Both the position numbers and the translations under genes were made by a program. A stretch of 64,000 nt of DNA, from positions 3,155,501-3,219,500 of the forward strand of contig NC_018012.1 of assembly GCF_000227745.2 (NCBI RefSeq). Reading direction: 5' to 3'. Below the pieces are notes generated by a model. The model was not told where the DNA came from. It worked only from the letters and a program-made list of their open reading frames with translations, and did no database searches. This document shows, piece by piece, positions 36,331 through 47,096 of the stretch (position 1 is its first letter; each line of letters opens with the position of its first letter). The DNA comes from Thiocystis violascens DSM 198 (GTDB lineage: Bacteria > Pseudomonadota > Gammaproteobacteria > Chromatiales > Chromatiaceae).

Positions 36331-36903
36331 ATGGCAGTACTGATTCTAGGTCTGATTCTGTTTCTGGGGACTCACTCGGTCTCCATCGTCAAGCCGGGGT
36401 TGCGGACAACTGTCGTCGAACGCTTTGGCGTCATCCCCTGGCAGGCTGTTTACAGCGTGCTCTCTCTGGCGGGATTCATTCTGATCGTCTGGGGTTATGG
36501 GGAGGCGCGCCAGTCGGCCATCGTCCTCTATGATCCGCCGGGCTGGATGAGACACCTCAATCTGCTGCTGATGTTGCCGATCTTTCCGTTGCTGTTCGCG
36601 GCCTATCTGCCGGGGCGCATCCAGACCGCCACCAAACATCCCATGTTGCTTGCGGTCAAGATCTGGGCTTTTGGTCACTTGTTGGCCAATGGCACTCTCG
36701 CGGATCTGCTCCTGTTCGGTGCCTTCCTGGCCTGGGCCGTAGCGGATCGAATCTCGCTCAAGCGCCGGGTGGGGCCGCCGGTTCCGGGTGCACCGCCGAG
36801 TCAGACCAACGACGCCATCGCCATCGTCGGCGGTCTGGGAGTCTATCTGCTCTTCCTGTTTTGGCTGCACCGCGTTTTGATGGGGGTCGCGCCCATTGGT
36901 TGA
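36331..36903 (+). CDS. NnrU family membrane protein
   Basis: A 190-residue inner-membrane protein with about five or six hydrophobic segments. The NnrU signatures are GTHSVSIVKPGLR near the N-terminus and KHPMLLAVKIWAFGHLLANG in the middle. NnrU-family proteins relate to nitric oxide/denitrification genes and, in a related branch, to carotenoid and heme enzymes; the exact activity is not known. It has a GAGG ribosome-binding site. Confidence 0.88.
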   Translation: MAVLILGLILFLGTHSVSIVKPGLRTTVVERFGVIPWQAVYSVLSLAGFILIVWGYGEARQSAIVLYDPPGWMRHLNLLLMLPIFPLLFAAYLPGRIQTATKHPMLLAVKIWAFGHLLANGTLADLLLFGAFLAWAVADRISLKRRVGPPVPGAPPSQTNDAIAIVGGLGVYLLFLFWLHRVLMGVAPIG

Positions 36904-36957
36904 CGCAGTTCGAGCAGAGTCGGAGAAATCGGTAAGACGCGCCCCTGGAGTCTGCTG

Positions 36958-37407
36958 ATGCCGCGCGTCCAGATCCAGACCGAACCCTTCGATATCGCCG
37001 CCGAACAGGAGTCGTTGTGGCACGGCAATCCGCGCGTGGGCGCGCTCGTCACCTTCGTTGGGCTGATGCGCGATCTCCACGAGGGGGTGGCGGTGTCCCG
37101 CATGACCCTGGAACATTACCCCGGTATGACCGAGAAGGCGCTTGCCGAGATCGCCGAGGAGGCTAACGCGCGTTGGAAGCTGGAGGGCGTGACCATTGTT
37201 CACCGGCTCGGGAAGTTGGAGCCGCAGGATCCGATCGTCTTCGTCGGTGTTGCCAGCCATCATCGTGGCGATGCCTTCCGCGCCTGCGAATTTCTGATCG
37301 ATTATTTGAAGACCCGAGCGCCCTTCTGGAAAAAAGAGCAGACCGAGCAGGGCGAACGCTGGGTCGAGTCAAAAGTATCGGATGACGTCGCCGCCCGGCG
37401 TTGGTGA
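36958..37407 (+). CDS. moaE: molybdopterin synthase catalytic subunit MoaE
   Basis: Large subunit of molybdopterin synthase, which transfers sulfur from MoaD to precursor Z. The 149-residue protein has the family motifs GALVTFVGLMRD, LEHYPGMTEKAL, HRLGKLEPQDPIVFVGVASHHR and the catalytic RAPFWKKE. A GGAG ribosome-binding site is present. No moaD is adjacent. Confidence 0.95.
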   Translation: MPRVQIQTEPFDIAAEQESLWHGNPRVGALVTFVGLMRDLHEGVAVSRMTLEHYPGMTEKALAEIAEEANARWKLEGVTIVHRLGKLEPQDPIVFVGVASHHRGDAFRACEFLIDYLKTRAPFWKKEQTEQGERWVESKVSDDVAARRW

Positions 37408-37533
37408 CATCCAACCGCAGCGGCACCGCCATGGGGATTCAGACGACGCCGAGTCGACGTGGGATCTTCGACATCAGTAAATGCCAAGGACCGATGTCAT
37501 CCAAACACGGAGAGTTGTCCGCAGTAGAATGCG

Positions 37534-39939
<2,406 letters not shown>

Positions 39940-39975
39940 TTAAATAGTTAGATATTTGATGGTAAACATACCGAT

Positions 39976-39981
39976 ATTATA
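39976..39981 (-). promoter_or_regulatory. -10 box (TATAAT) upstream of gyrB
   Basis: On the minus strand a perfect TATAAT lies 37 bases before the gyrB ATG. No strong -35 was found. No ribosome-binding site is visible ahead of the ATG, which is preceded by AT-rich sequence. Confidence 0.45.
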
Positions 39982-40639
39982 CGTGAATCATGGACGCAGC
40001 ACCTCACGCCCTAAATTATCTGGATAATTTATGCCATCATCGGCTTGCGGATATAGGTCCAGCGTGCGATGCTCCTGACATGGATAAGGTCATGCAGTTT
40101 ATTGATTATATAGCGATTTAATGTGATATCTAGATACCTAAACCAAGCCCTGCTCGGGATGCGTATTTTCGGTGGTGCTCTGCCACCCGTGCCAAGCCTC
40201 CTATCGACCAAGCCGCTCCCTGCCACAACTTACTCGTTTCGTTTATGCTCAAGCTCGATCTCGCGAAGTGGAACCAGACCCCCAGACGATCTCTGGTATG
40301 AGGCGATGACGGCCCCGCACATGCCAGCACCCGTGAGCGGTTTCTGCGTCGTACGAACTGATCCAACACGGGTGGGAATCTCGGTGATTGCGTTGCGTGT
40401 AGGGCGTCACCCGCCAATTTTGAACCGTTTGTGCCTCCAATATAATGACGAGGGTTCCCAGGCGTTGCTGTTCGAGCACACAGGAGGGGTTCCTCGTTTT
40501 TTGACGCGGTGATGGAGTCCGCACTCGATACGTTGATCCGCACCGGCGTGGCGGCGGTCGCGCTCTACCCACGCAGCGTGACCCCCAGACGGGGCGCCTG
40601 GTTCCGAGCGTGGAACTCGCCCAGCACACCGTCGCGCCG
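39982..40639. other. gene-poor region upstream of gyrB
   Basis: No gene is recognised in about 650 bases. Short frames on both strands show no family resemblance. Composition changes from AT-rich near gyrB to GC-rich towards the transposase remnants. The right part may be the unreadable 5' end of the IS630 remnant that follows. Confidence 0.4.
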
Positions 40640-41103
40640 CGCTGGACCTTGAAGTTTCACCGCCGCGTCAGGCGCTCAAACGCCTGGGCTTCTCCTGGAA
40701 GAAGGCCAAGGCCTTGCTCAATCGCGCCACGACGCCCGCCCGCGAAGCCTTCGTCGCGCAACTGCAGGCCCTGCTGCAGCGCACCTTGGACCCCGAGCCT
40801 CCCTGATTGATCTCTCTCGGCGAAGCGCACATCCAGCAGGAAGCCGATCTGGGCGACGGCTGGGCGCCGATCAGGGAGCGCTTGTGGGTCGACTCCCATA
40901 CCCCGGGGCTTTCCGCAAAAGTGAGTTTCTATGGGCTCTATTGCTACAACGCGGGGCAGGTGGCGATCTGGGATTTCCCGTGTGCCAACACCGAGCACAC
41001 GCTGACCGTCTTACGCCGTCTGCGTCAGCGGGAACCGACCCGCGAGATCATCCTGTTCTGGGATGGCGCACCGTATCACCGTGCTGGCGCGGCGATCGAC
41101 TAA
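40640..41103 (+). pseudogene. IS630-family transposase remnant
   Basis: The frame QALKRLGFSWKKAKALLNRA continues to LDPEPP, then a TGA (40804-40806), and goes on in the same frame as LISLGEAHIQQEADLG, VDSHTPGLSAKVSFYGLYCYN and ILFWDGAPYHRAGA before a TAA. The first catalytic aspartate of the usual DEAHI motif is Gly here. With an internal stop, a lost catalytic residue and missing ends, it is dead. Confidence 0.85.
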
Positions 41104-41139
41104 GGAGATGAGACTACCCGTTTGTTAAAAAATTACCCC

Positions 41140-41404
41140 GTTGAAGCCGGCGTTGCGATATCAATGCATCCAACGCATGCGCATGGACTACCCGAGCCAT
41201 CTCGCCGAGAACCTCCTGATCGGCTCCGGTGTCGTCGAGGCCGCCTGCAAGATCCTGGGCAAGCAACGCCTCTGTGGCGCGGGCATGCGCTGAAAACGCC
41301 AGGGTGCCAAGATCGTCTTGAGCCAGCGGACGCTCGTGCAATCCACGGGGCGCTAGGCGCAATTCTGGGACAAGATCGATCAGTGCGGTACCCAGCCGCG
41401 TTAA
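41140..41404 (+). pseudogene. ISKra4-type transposase C-terminal remnant
   Basis: The frame RMRMDYPSHLAENLLIGSGV, then VEAACKILGKQRLCGAGMR, is broken by TGA. It continues as KRQGAKIVLSQRTLVQSTGR, broken by TAG, and ends AQFWDKIDQ. The GSGVVEAACK and RL-x-GAGMRW-like motifs are typical of ISKra4 transposase C-termini. Only this end remains. Confidence 0.75.
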
Positions 41405-41602
41405 GTGACATTAATTGAAGGCAGCACCCGGGCGGACTCCCGCGACCCGCGTAGGCGCCCACCAGTGCGCTCAGGTCCGATGATCTCGAGTCGAGGCGAC
41501 ACCTTCGCCAGCCCCCGCATTACTGGAAAATAACCAATTGAAATAAATTAGCTTTCTTGTAGACAAGCGGTTTTTTTAAATGCACTGGTTAAGCACCGGT
41601 GC

Positions 41603-41708
41603 ATCGGTCATCCCTGCCGGGCACGCAATGCCCCGAGCACGGTTTATTTGGATACCAATTGCCCAGTGCAGATCGGTCATCCCTGCCGGGCACGCAATGC
41701 CCCGAGCA
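41603..41708. repeat. 37-bp direct repeat copying the 3' end of the hydrogenase-like small subunit gene
   Basis: The same 37 bases occur at 41603-41639 and 41672-41708, 69 bases apart. The second copy holds the last codons and stop of the small-subunit gene on the minus strand. The first is a duplicate just downstream. Confidence 0.9.
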
Positions 41709-42195
41709 ACCCCTTGAGCAAATCCAGTGGCGCGGCCGGACAGCCGGGGATTTTCACATCCACCGGAATGACATTCTCCACCGCGCCGCAGCTCGCATAG
41801 GAAATACCGAACTCGCCCCCGTCGCAGGCGCAATCGCCGGCGGCGATCACGAACTTGGGCGAGGACGTGGCACGCCAAGTGCGGCGTAGCGCGGTTTCCA
41901 TGTGGCGCGAGACCGGCCCCGTGACCAGCAGTGCATCGGCGTGACGCGGCGAGGCGACGAAGTGGACACCGAAGCGCTCGACATCGTGATAGGGATTGTT
42001 CAGTGCGTGGATCTCTAGCTCGCAGCCATTGCAGGAACCGGCATCCACCTGACGGATGGCGAAACTGCGTCCGAAACGTGCGTCGATCAGCCGGTGCAGT
42101 TCGATGCCGATGCGCGCCAGTTCAGCCTCTTCGTGGTCGGGTGGCGGCTCGGTAACCACGCCGGTGGTGAACGATTGTCTGAGAATCCGAAACAT
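41677..42195 (-). CDS. hydrogenase-4/complex-I-like small subunit (HyfI/NuoB-type)
   Basis: A 172-residue iron-sulfur subunit of the NuoB/HyfI/MbhJ family, which carries the proximal [4Fe-4S] cluster beside the large subunit. Candidate ligands are the CNGC pair at about residue 54, a Cys in GDCACDGG and a Cys in IPGCPAAP. The start overlaps the large-subunit stop as TAATG. It is the last gene of the operon. With the large subunit lacking nickel ligands, this cluster would serve an unknown electron path. Confidence 0.88.
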   Translation of the reverse strand: MFRILRQSFTTGVVTEPPPDHEEAELARIGIELHRLIDARFGRSFAIRQVDAGSCNGCELEIHALNNPYHDVERFGVHFVASPRHADALLVTGPVSRHMETALRRTWRATSSPKFVIAAGDCACDGGEFGISYASCGAVENVIPVDVKIPGCPAAPLDLLKGLLGALRARQG

Positions 42196-43946
42196 TACAA
42201 ATCCTGCCCAGCGTAAGACCCATTGACCGATTTGTTGCAGACCGGGAAGTCGGGGACGATGTTGCCGAGGATGAGACGCTCCAGCGCGGGCCAGGTAAAC
42301 CAGCTCGGGTCACGGGGGAAATAGCGCGCGATGCGTCCTTCGGCGTCGAAGCGCACGAAGCAGAGGATCTCGCCGCGCCAGCCATCGATCAGGCCCAGAC
42401 CGACCGCGTCCGGTTGGACAGCCGGCAGAGGCGCGACGATCTCGCCTTCCGGCAGGGCATCGAGCAGGCGGTCGAGCATCCAGAGACTGCTCCGCACCTC
42501 CGCCATACGTACCCGTACCCGCGCGGCCACGTCGCCCTCGGTCTCTGCGGATTCTTCTACGCGCACACTATCGTAGGGCGGATAGGGATTGTCGCGGCGG
42601 ACATCGAACCGCAGCCCGCTGGCCTTGCCGACATAGCCGGTGCAGCCGAGCGCGCGGGCATCCGTCTGGGAAAGGATGCCGGTGGCGATCAGGCGGTCGT
42701 CCAGCGAGGGGTGATCGTCGATCACATCGAACAGCGGCTCGATGGTGCGATGCAGTGCGGCGTGATCCTGACGCAACACCAGAAAGGCGTCCGCGGACAG
42801 GTCATGGACGACCCCGCCGGGGATGAGCGCGTCCATCATGAAGCGATGCCCGAACAGCGCGCGCGAGCGCCGCTGCCATTGTTCGCGCAGCCGTGCGCAC
42901 TGGACATGGGCGAAGGCAAAGCCGACATCGTTGCAGATGGCGCCGATGTCGCCCAGATGATTGGCGATGCGCTCGCGCTCGGCCATGACCGCGCGCAACG
43001 TCAGCGCGCGTGGCGGTACCGCGCATCCGGTGGCGCGCTCGATGGCCTGGCAGGCGGCCCAGGCATGGGCGACGGTGGAGTCGCCGGAAACGCGCCCGGC
43101 GAGCCGGACCAGTCCGGCCGGATCGCGCCCCACCGCGAGCTTTTCGATACCCTTGTGGACGTAGCCGAGCCGTTGCTCCAGACGCAGCACCTCCTCGCCC
43201 ATGGCATGAAAACGGAAATGCCCCGGCTCGATGATGCCGGCGTGGACGGGGCCGACCGGGATCTCGTAAACGCCGGCGCCCTGGACGCGCACGAAGGGAT
43301 AGTCCGCGTCGGCGGGGGTGCGTCGGGTCGTCTCGCCGCTCAGCGGGAAATCATGACGCAGCGGAAAGCGGTCGGCGGGCCAGGCTTGATGACGGGTCCA
43401 GCGGCGCTCGTCCGGCCTGTCCTGAGCGGAGTCGAAGGGGTGGCCAGTGAAGACCACGCCGGTCAAGTCGTGCGCGTGACGCTCCAGCCGATCCAGTCCT
43501 GGATAGGCGGGGGTCTGGGAGCCCAGAAGCGGACGGTTCAGCGGGACATCGGTCTCGATCACCAGATAGTCGCCAGCCTGTTCCAGACAGGCGCGGACGC
43601 GGAGACAGGGCTCCTCGATCTCTGCTTCCGACACCTCGGTTTCCAGCGGATCGCTCCAGAGCCCCGCATGACGCATCCCCATGCCCGCCGCCAGCTTGGC
43701 GGCGGCGGCCCAGTCCTCGGGATCCAGCACCAGACGGTGGGCCGGGGCCAGGATGCGCGCGTCGCCCCGGTGCGCGACGATGTGTTCGTCTTCCAGTCGG
43801 GCCAGAAACTCGGACAGCCAGTCGAAGCGGCGGATCCGAGCCGACGGTTCGTAGGAGCCCGCTTGCGGGCGACTGGCGGACGAGTCGGCGGGATCTAGTG
43901 GAGGACTGTCGCCCGCAAGCGGGCTCCTACTGTCTGATTGGGTCAT
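42195..43946 (-). CDS. hydrogenase-4-like large subunit (HyfG-type NuoC-NuoD fusion) without Ni ligands
   Basis: A 583-residue protein resembling HyfG/HycE. A NuoC-like N-terminal part (about residues 40-130) is followed by a NuoD/hydrogenase large-subunit part (HAGIIEPGHFRFHAMGEEVL, RLGYVHKGIEKLAVGRD, CNDVGFAFAHVQCARLREQW). Real [NiFe] enzymes bind the metal through two CxxC motifs. Here the first is replaced by RVSGDSTVAHA (about 287) and the second by FPVCNKS near the C-terminus. It should not be a working hydrogenase. It matches the Ehr (energy-converting hydrogenase-related) class. Residues 1-40 and about 188-200 are encoded by inserted repeats, so the true start may be later. Confidence 0.88.
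   Translation of the reverse strand: MTQSDSRSPLAGDSPPLDPADSSASRPQAGSYEPSARIRRFDWLSEFLARLEDEHIVAHRGDARILAPAHRLVLDPEDWAAAAKLAAGMGMRHAGLWSDPLETEVSEAEIEEPCLRVRACLEQAGDYLVIETDVPLNRPLLGSQTPAYPGLDRLERHAHDLTGVVFTGHPFDSAQDRPDERRWTRHQAWPADRFPLRHDFPLSGETTRRTPADADYPFVRVQGAGVYEIPVGPVHAGIIEPGHFRFHAMGEEVLRLEQRLGYVHKGIEKLAVGRDPAGLVRLAGRVSGDSTVAHAWAACQAIERATGCAVPPRALTLRAVMAERERIANHLGDIGAICNDVGFAFAHVQCARLREQWQRRSRALFGHRFMMDALIPGGVVHDLSADAFLVLRQDHAALHRTIEPLFDVIDDHPSLDDRLIATGILSQTDARALGCTGYVGKASGLRFDVRRDNPYPPYDSVRVEESAETEGDVAARVRVRMAEVRSSLWMLDRLLDALPEGEIVAPLPAVQPDAVGLGLIDGWRGEILCFVRFDAEGRIARYFPRDPSWFTWPALERLILGNIVPDFPVCNKSVNGSYAGQDL
43413..43440. repeat. short dispersed-type repeat inside the large-subunit gene
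   Basis: The sequence CCTGTCCTGAGCGGAGTCGA, read in frame on the minus strand as PFDSAQDRPDE, resembles a short repeat seen in many bacterial genomes and interrupts conserved-looking sequence. The reading frame is kept. Dispersal in this genome cannot be tested from one window. Confidence 0.5.
43851..43930. repeat. REP-type palindrome pair at the 5' end of the large-subunit gene
   Basis: Two 22-base arms (43851-43872 and 43909-43930) are perfect inverted repeats, and each contains the palindrome GCCCGCTTGCGGGC. The same arm recurs at 59438 and, inverted, at 59513. The pair lies inside the reading frame and encodes the Pro/Ser-rich N-terminus of the protein. Confidence 0.9.
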
Positions 43947-45415
43947 AGCAGATGCGCCCCCGTGATCAACTGAGTTGCTCGATCCAGCCAGGTGGCCAGA
44001 AAATCCGGGATGGACAACCCCAGCCAGAGCACCAGACCCAGATGGAGCATCACCGGCAGCATGTTGGCCTGGACCGGCAACTGACCCTCGGGCGCGGGGC
44101 CATAGACCATCGGATGCAGATGCCGGAACAGACCCGCGAAGGCGATGGCCAGACCGCTCACCAGGGCGAAGGTGAACCAGGGCTGCGATTGCATGGTGGC
44201 GGTCAGCAGCAGGAACTCGCTGGTGAAGACGCCGAAGGGCGGAAAGCCGGCGATGGCGACGACCCCGAGCAGCAGCGACCAGCCGACCGCCGGCTGGGTG
44301 CGGATGAGTCCGCGGATACCATCGATCGCCTGAGTGCCGGCGATATGCGTGGCATGACCGACGGTGACGAAGATGGCCGATTTGGTCAGCGAATGCACCA
44401 GCATGTGCAGCAAGGCGCCGAAGGTGGCGAGCGGCCCGCCAAGCCCGAAGGCGAAGGTCATCAGACCCATGTGCTCGATCGACGAATAGCTGAACATGCG
44501 CTTGATGTCGCGCTGGCGATGCAGGAAGAGCCCGGCCACCGTGAAGGAGACCAGCCCGAAACCCATCAGCATCGCCCCGGCCAGATGCGGTGTCTCAGTC
44601 CCCGCAAGCGAGCCGTCCACCAGCATCTTGAGCCGCACCACGGCATAGAGCGCGACATTGAGCAGCAGACCGGAGAGCACGGCGGACATGGGTGTGGGGC
44701 CTTCTGAATGTGCGTCCGGCAGCCACTGATGCATGGGCACCAGACCGACCTTGGTGCCATAGCCGACCAGCAGGAAGACGAAGGCGATCCGCATCACCGT
44801 GGGGTTGAGTTCGTCGGCACGTTCATAGAGCGCACTCCAGGTCAGGCCCGCGCTCGGATCCGCCACCACATGCTGGGCGGCGAAATAGGTCAGCACGGTT
44901 CCGAACAGGGCCAACGCGATGCCGACACCGCAGAGGATGAAGTATTTCCAGGCCGCCTCCACCGCTTCCGGGGTGCGGTAGAGCGACACCAGCAGTACCG
45001 TTGCCAGCGTTGCCCCCTCGACCGCGACCCAGAGCACGCCCAGGTTATCGGTGGTCAGCGCCACCAGCATGGTCAGCATGAACGCCTGATACATGCTGTG
45101 ATAGACCCGCATACTGCCCGTGCCGAGCTTGCCGGTCGAACACACGTAGCGCATGTAGGGACGGGAAAAGATGGAGGTGGTCAAGCCGACGAAGGCGGTC
45201 AGGACCACCAGATAGACATTGAAGGCGTCCACCCGGAAGCCCGTGCCCTCGATGATCCCGATCACCGCCACCGACCAGGCCAGCCAGACCGCGCCCCCCA
45301 GGGTGAGCGCGGAGACCGCGAGATTCAGCCAGCCGGCCAGGGTCAGCGGACGCAGCAGGGCCAGCGCCAGCCCCCCGATGAGCGGCGTGAGCAGAGTGAG
45401 CAGCAGCGGAGTCAC
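43943..45415 (-). CDS. hyfF: hydrogenase-4 component F-like membrane subunit (HyfF/NuoN-type)
   Basis: A 490-residue antiporter-like proton-pumping subunit with about 13 or 14 transmembrane helices. Key features include a conserved lysine in GTKVGLVPMHQWLPDAHSEG and MFSYSSIEHMGLMTFAFGLG. This is the HyfF branch of the NuoL/M/N family. It is coupled by ATGA overlaps to the E subunit before it and the large subunit after it. Confidence 0.92.
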   Translation of the reverse strand: MTPLLLTLLTPLIGGLALALLRPLTLAGWLNLAVSALTLGGAVWLAWSVAVIGIIEGTGFRVDAFNVYLVVLTAFVGLTTSIFSRPYMRYVCSTGKLGTGSMRVYHSMYQAFMLTMLVALTTDNLGVLWVAVEGATLATVLLVSLYRTPEAVEAAWKYFILCGVGIALALFGTVLTYFAAQHVVADPSAGLTWSALYERADELNPTVMRIAFVFLLVGYGTKVGLVPMHQWLPDAHSEGPTPMSAVLSGLLLNVALYAVVRLKMLVDGSLAGTETPHLAGAMLMGFGLVSFTVAGLFLHRQRDIKRMFSYSSIEHMGLMTFAFGLGGPLATFGALLHMLVHSLTKSAIFVTVGHATHIAGTQAIDGIRGLIRTQPAVGWSLLLGVVAIAGFPPFGVFTSEFLLLTATMQSQPWFTFALVSGLAIAFAGLFRHLHPMVYGPAPEGQLPVQANMLPVMLHLGLVLWLGLSIPDFLATWLDRATQLITGAHLL

Positions 45416-46134
45416 TGGCTCACCTCATCGCTGGTGGCGAATGGATTCGCGCTGGCCGTGTCGGCGCTCTCGGTCAGCCGGTTGAGCCGGTCCACGTCGA
45501 GCGAGTCGATACTCTCGCGGATCTGAAAGAAGAAGACCCCGAACAGCACCATCGCCACCAGCACGTCGAAGGCCACGCCCAGTTCCACTACCAGCGGCAT
45601 GCCGGCGGTGGCCGAGACGGCGGCGAGAAAGAGACCGTTTTCCATCGACATGAAGCCGAGCACCTGGGCCACGGCTTGCTGACGGACGACCATCATCAAC
45701 AGCCCGATCAGCACTACCGCCAGACTGACCGCGATGATGTTGCGGGTGAAGGCCAGCCCCTGCGCCACCATGGGCGCGACCAGCCAGTAGCTGAAGATCA
45801 CCAGCACGACCGCGGCCATGATGGCCAGGGTGGGCCAGCGCAGATCCTCGGTGTGACGCTCCAGCCCCAGCCGACGGGTCAGACGATGCAGCATCCAGGG
45901 GATCAGCAGCGCCTTGAGCGCCAGGGTCAGAATGGCCGAGAAATAGAGATGGTGCGCATGACCGGCGAGTGCGACCGTGAGCGTGACCGCCGCCACCAGC
46001 GCGCCCTGCCAGGCGAAGCTATGGATGGCGGCGATGAGGCGTGCCTGGGACAACAGGACAAAGGACAGGAAAAGCGCCAGGGCCGCCAGCAAGAGGACGA
46101 ACTGTTGCAGCAGGGGCAAGAGCGTGAGCGTCAT
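45412..46134 (-). CDS. hyfE: hydrogenase-4 component E-like membrane subunit (HyfE)
   Basis: A 240-residue membrane protein with about seven helices. Part of it resembles NuoK (GFMSMENGLFLAAVSATAGM, with the membrane glutamate). The frame is open further upstream, but the ATG at 46134 overlaps the HyfC-like stop (ATGA) and starts a normal HyfE (MTLTLLPLLQQFVLLLAALA). Acidic C-terminal tail. Confidence 0.9.
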   Translation of the reverse strand: MTLTLLPLLQQFVLLLAALALFLSFVLLSQARLIAAIHSFAWQGALVAAVTLTVALAGHAHHLYFSAILTLALKALLIPWMLHRLTRRLGLERHTEDLRWPTLAIMAAVVLVIFSYWLVAPMVAQGLAFTRNIIAVSLAVVLIGLLMMVVRQQAVAQVLGFMSMENGLFLAAVSATAGMPLVVELGVAFDVLVAMVLFGVFFFQIRESIDSLDVDRLNRLTESADTASANPFATSDEVSQ

Positions 46135-47096
46135 GCGCCGATCTCCAGGATGACATGGCTCAACAGACCGAGCAGGGCCAGCAGCAGTGCCAGATTCAGG
46201 AAGGCCGGGGCACGGAAAAGACGCATCTTGGCCAGAACGTGCTCGGCGCTCGCCAGGGCGGCGCCCAGGAGCGCGAGCTTGGCCAGCACCGCGAGCAGAC
46301 CCAGACCGAGCGCCAGCGGCGTGAAATCCTGGCCCACGCCCCAGGGGACGAAAACGTTGGCGATCAGCACGCCATAGAGCAGCAGCTTGATCCACGCCGC
46401 CCACTCCATCAGCGCCAGATGGCGGCCGGAGTATTCCAGCAGCATCGCCTCGTGGATCATGGTCAGCTCCAGGTGGGTGGCCGGATTGTCCACCGGGATG
46501 CGACCGCACTCGGCGAGCGCCACCAGCAGCAGGGCGCCCAGCGCGAACAGATAGGAGGGCCGCAGCAGGAAGCCATCGGCCAGATGATGGCTCATGACGC
46601 TCGCCAGACTGGTGCTGTGAGCGGTCATAGCCAGGGTGAAGACGGCCATCAGCATGGCGGGTTCGGCCAGCGACGAGATCAGCATCTCGCGCGAGGCACC
46701 CATGCCGCCGAAGGCGGTACCCACGTCCATCCCGGCCAGTGCCAGGAAGAAGCGGGCCAGTGCCAGCAGGCCGACCAGCACGATGATATCGGCGATCCGC
46801 GCAACCGTTGGATCGAGCGCCAGCAGCGGAACGGTCGCCGCCGCCAACCAGGTCGCGACGAAGACGATGTAGGGCGCCATCCGAAACAGCGGCGAGGCGG
46901 TATGCGGTACCCGCGTCTCCTTGATCAGCAGCTTGCGCAGATCCGCGTAGGGTTGCAGCAGCGGCGCGCCGCGCCGGTTCTGGAGCCGCGCCTTGACCTT
47001 CCGCACCCAGCCGATGAGCAGCGGCGCGAGCGCCACGTAGAGCAGCGCTTGCAGTAGGGCGATGAGCCAGGCCGCGAACATCGAGCCGTCCGGCAT
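46131..47096 (-). CDS. hyfC: hydrogenase-4 component C-like membrane subunit (HyfC/NuoH-type)
   Basis: A subunit of the NuoH/HyfC family with about eight helices, which anchors the peripheral arm. Signatures are NRRGAPLLQPYADLRKLLIK and GRIPVDNPATHLELTMIHEAMLLEYSG. An ATG at 47096 gives a TGATG overlap with the upstream gene and 321 residues. An ATG five codons earlier is the alternative. Confidence 0.92.
   Translation of the reverse strand: MPDGSMFAAWLIALLQALLYVALAPLLIGWVRKVKARLQNRRGAPLLQPYADLRKLLIKETRVPHTASPLFRMAPYIVFVATWLAAATVPLLALDPTVARIADIIVLVGLLALARFFLALAGMDVGTAFGGMGASREMLISSLAEPAMLMAVFTLAMTAHSTSLASVMSHHLADGFLLRPSYLFALGALLLVALAECGRIPVDNPATHLELTMIHEAMLLEYSGRHLALMEWAAWIKLLLYGVLIANVFVPWGVGQDFTPLALGLGLLAVLAKLALLGAALASAEHVLAKMRLFRAPAFLNLALLLALLGLLSHVILEIGA

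Noticed and set aside
41603..41708. CRISPR array suspected from two 37-bp direct repeats
   Set aside because: Only two copies occur, one of them the 3' end of a gene, and no cas genes are in the window.
42414..43898. A 494-codon open frame opposite the hydrogenase-like large subunit, and a similar one opposite lon (24369-25835)
   Set aside because: Compositional shadows with Gln/Arg/Gly-rich low-information sequence and no family motifs.
42195..43946. A functional [NiFe] hydrogenase (hydrogenase-4 or formate hydrogenlyase)
   Set aside because: Both nickel-binding CxxC motifs are replaced in the large subunit, and no maturation or formate dehydrogenase genes are present.
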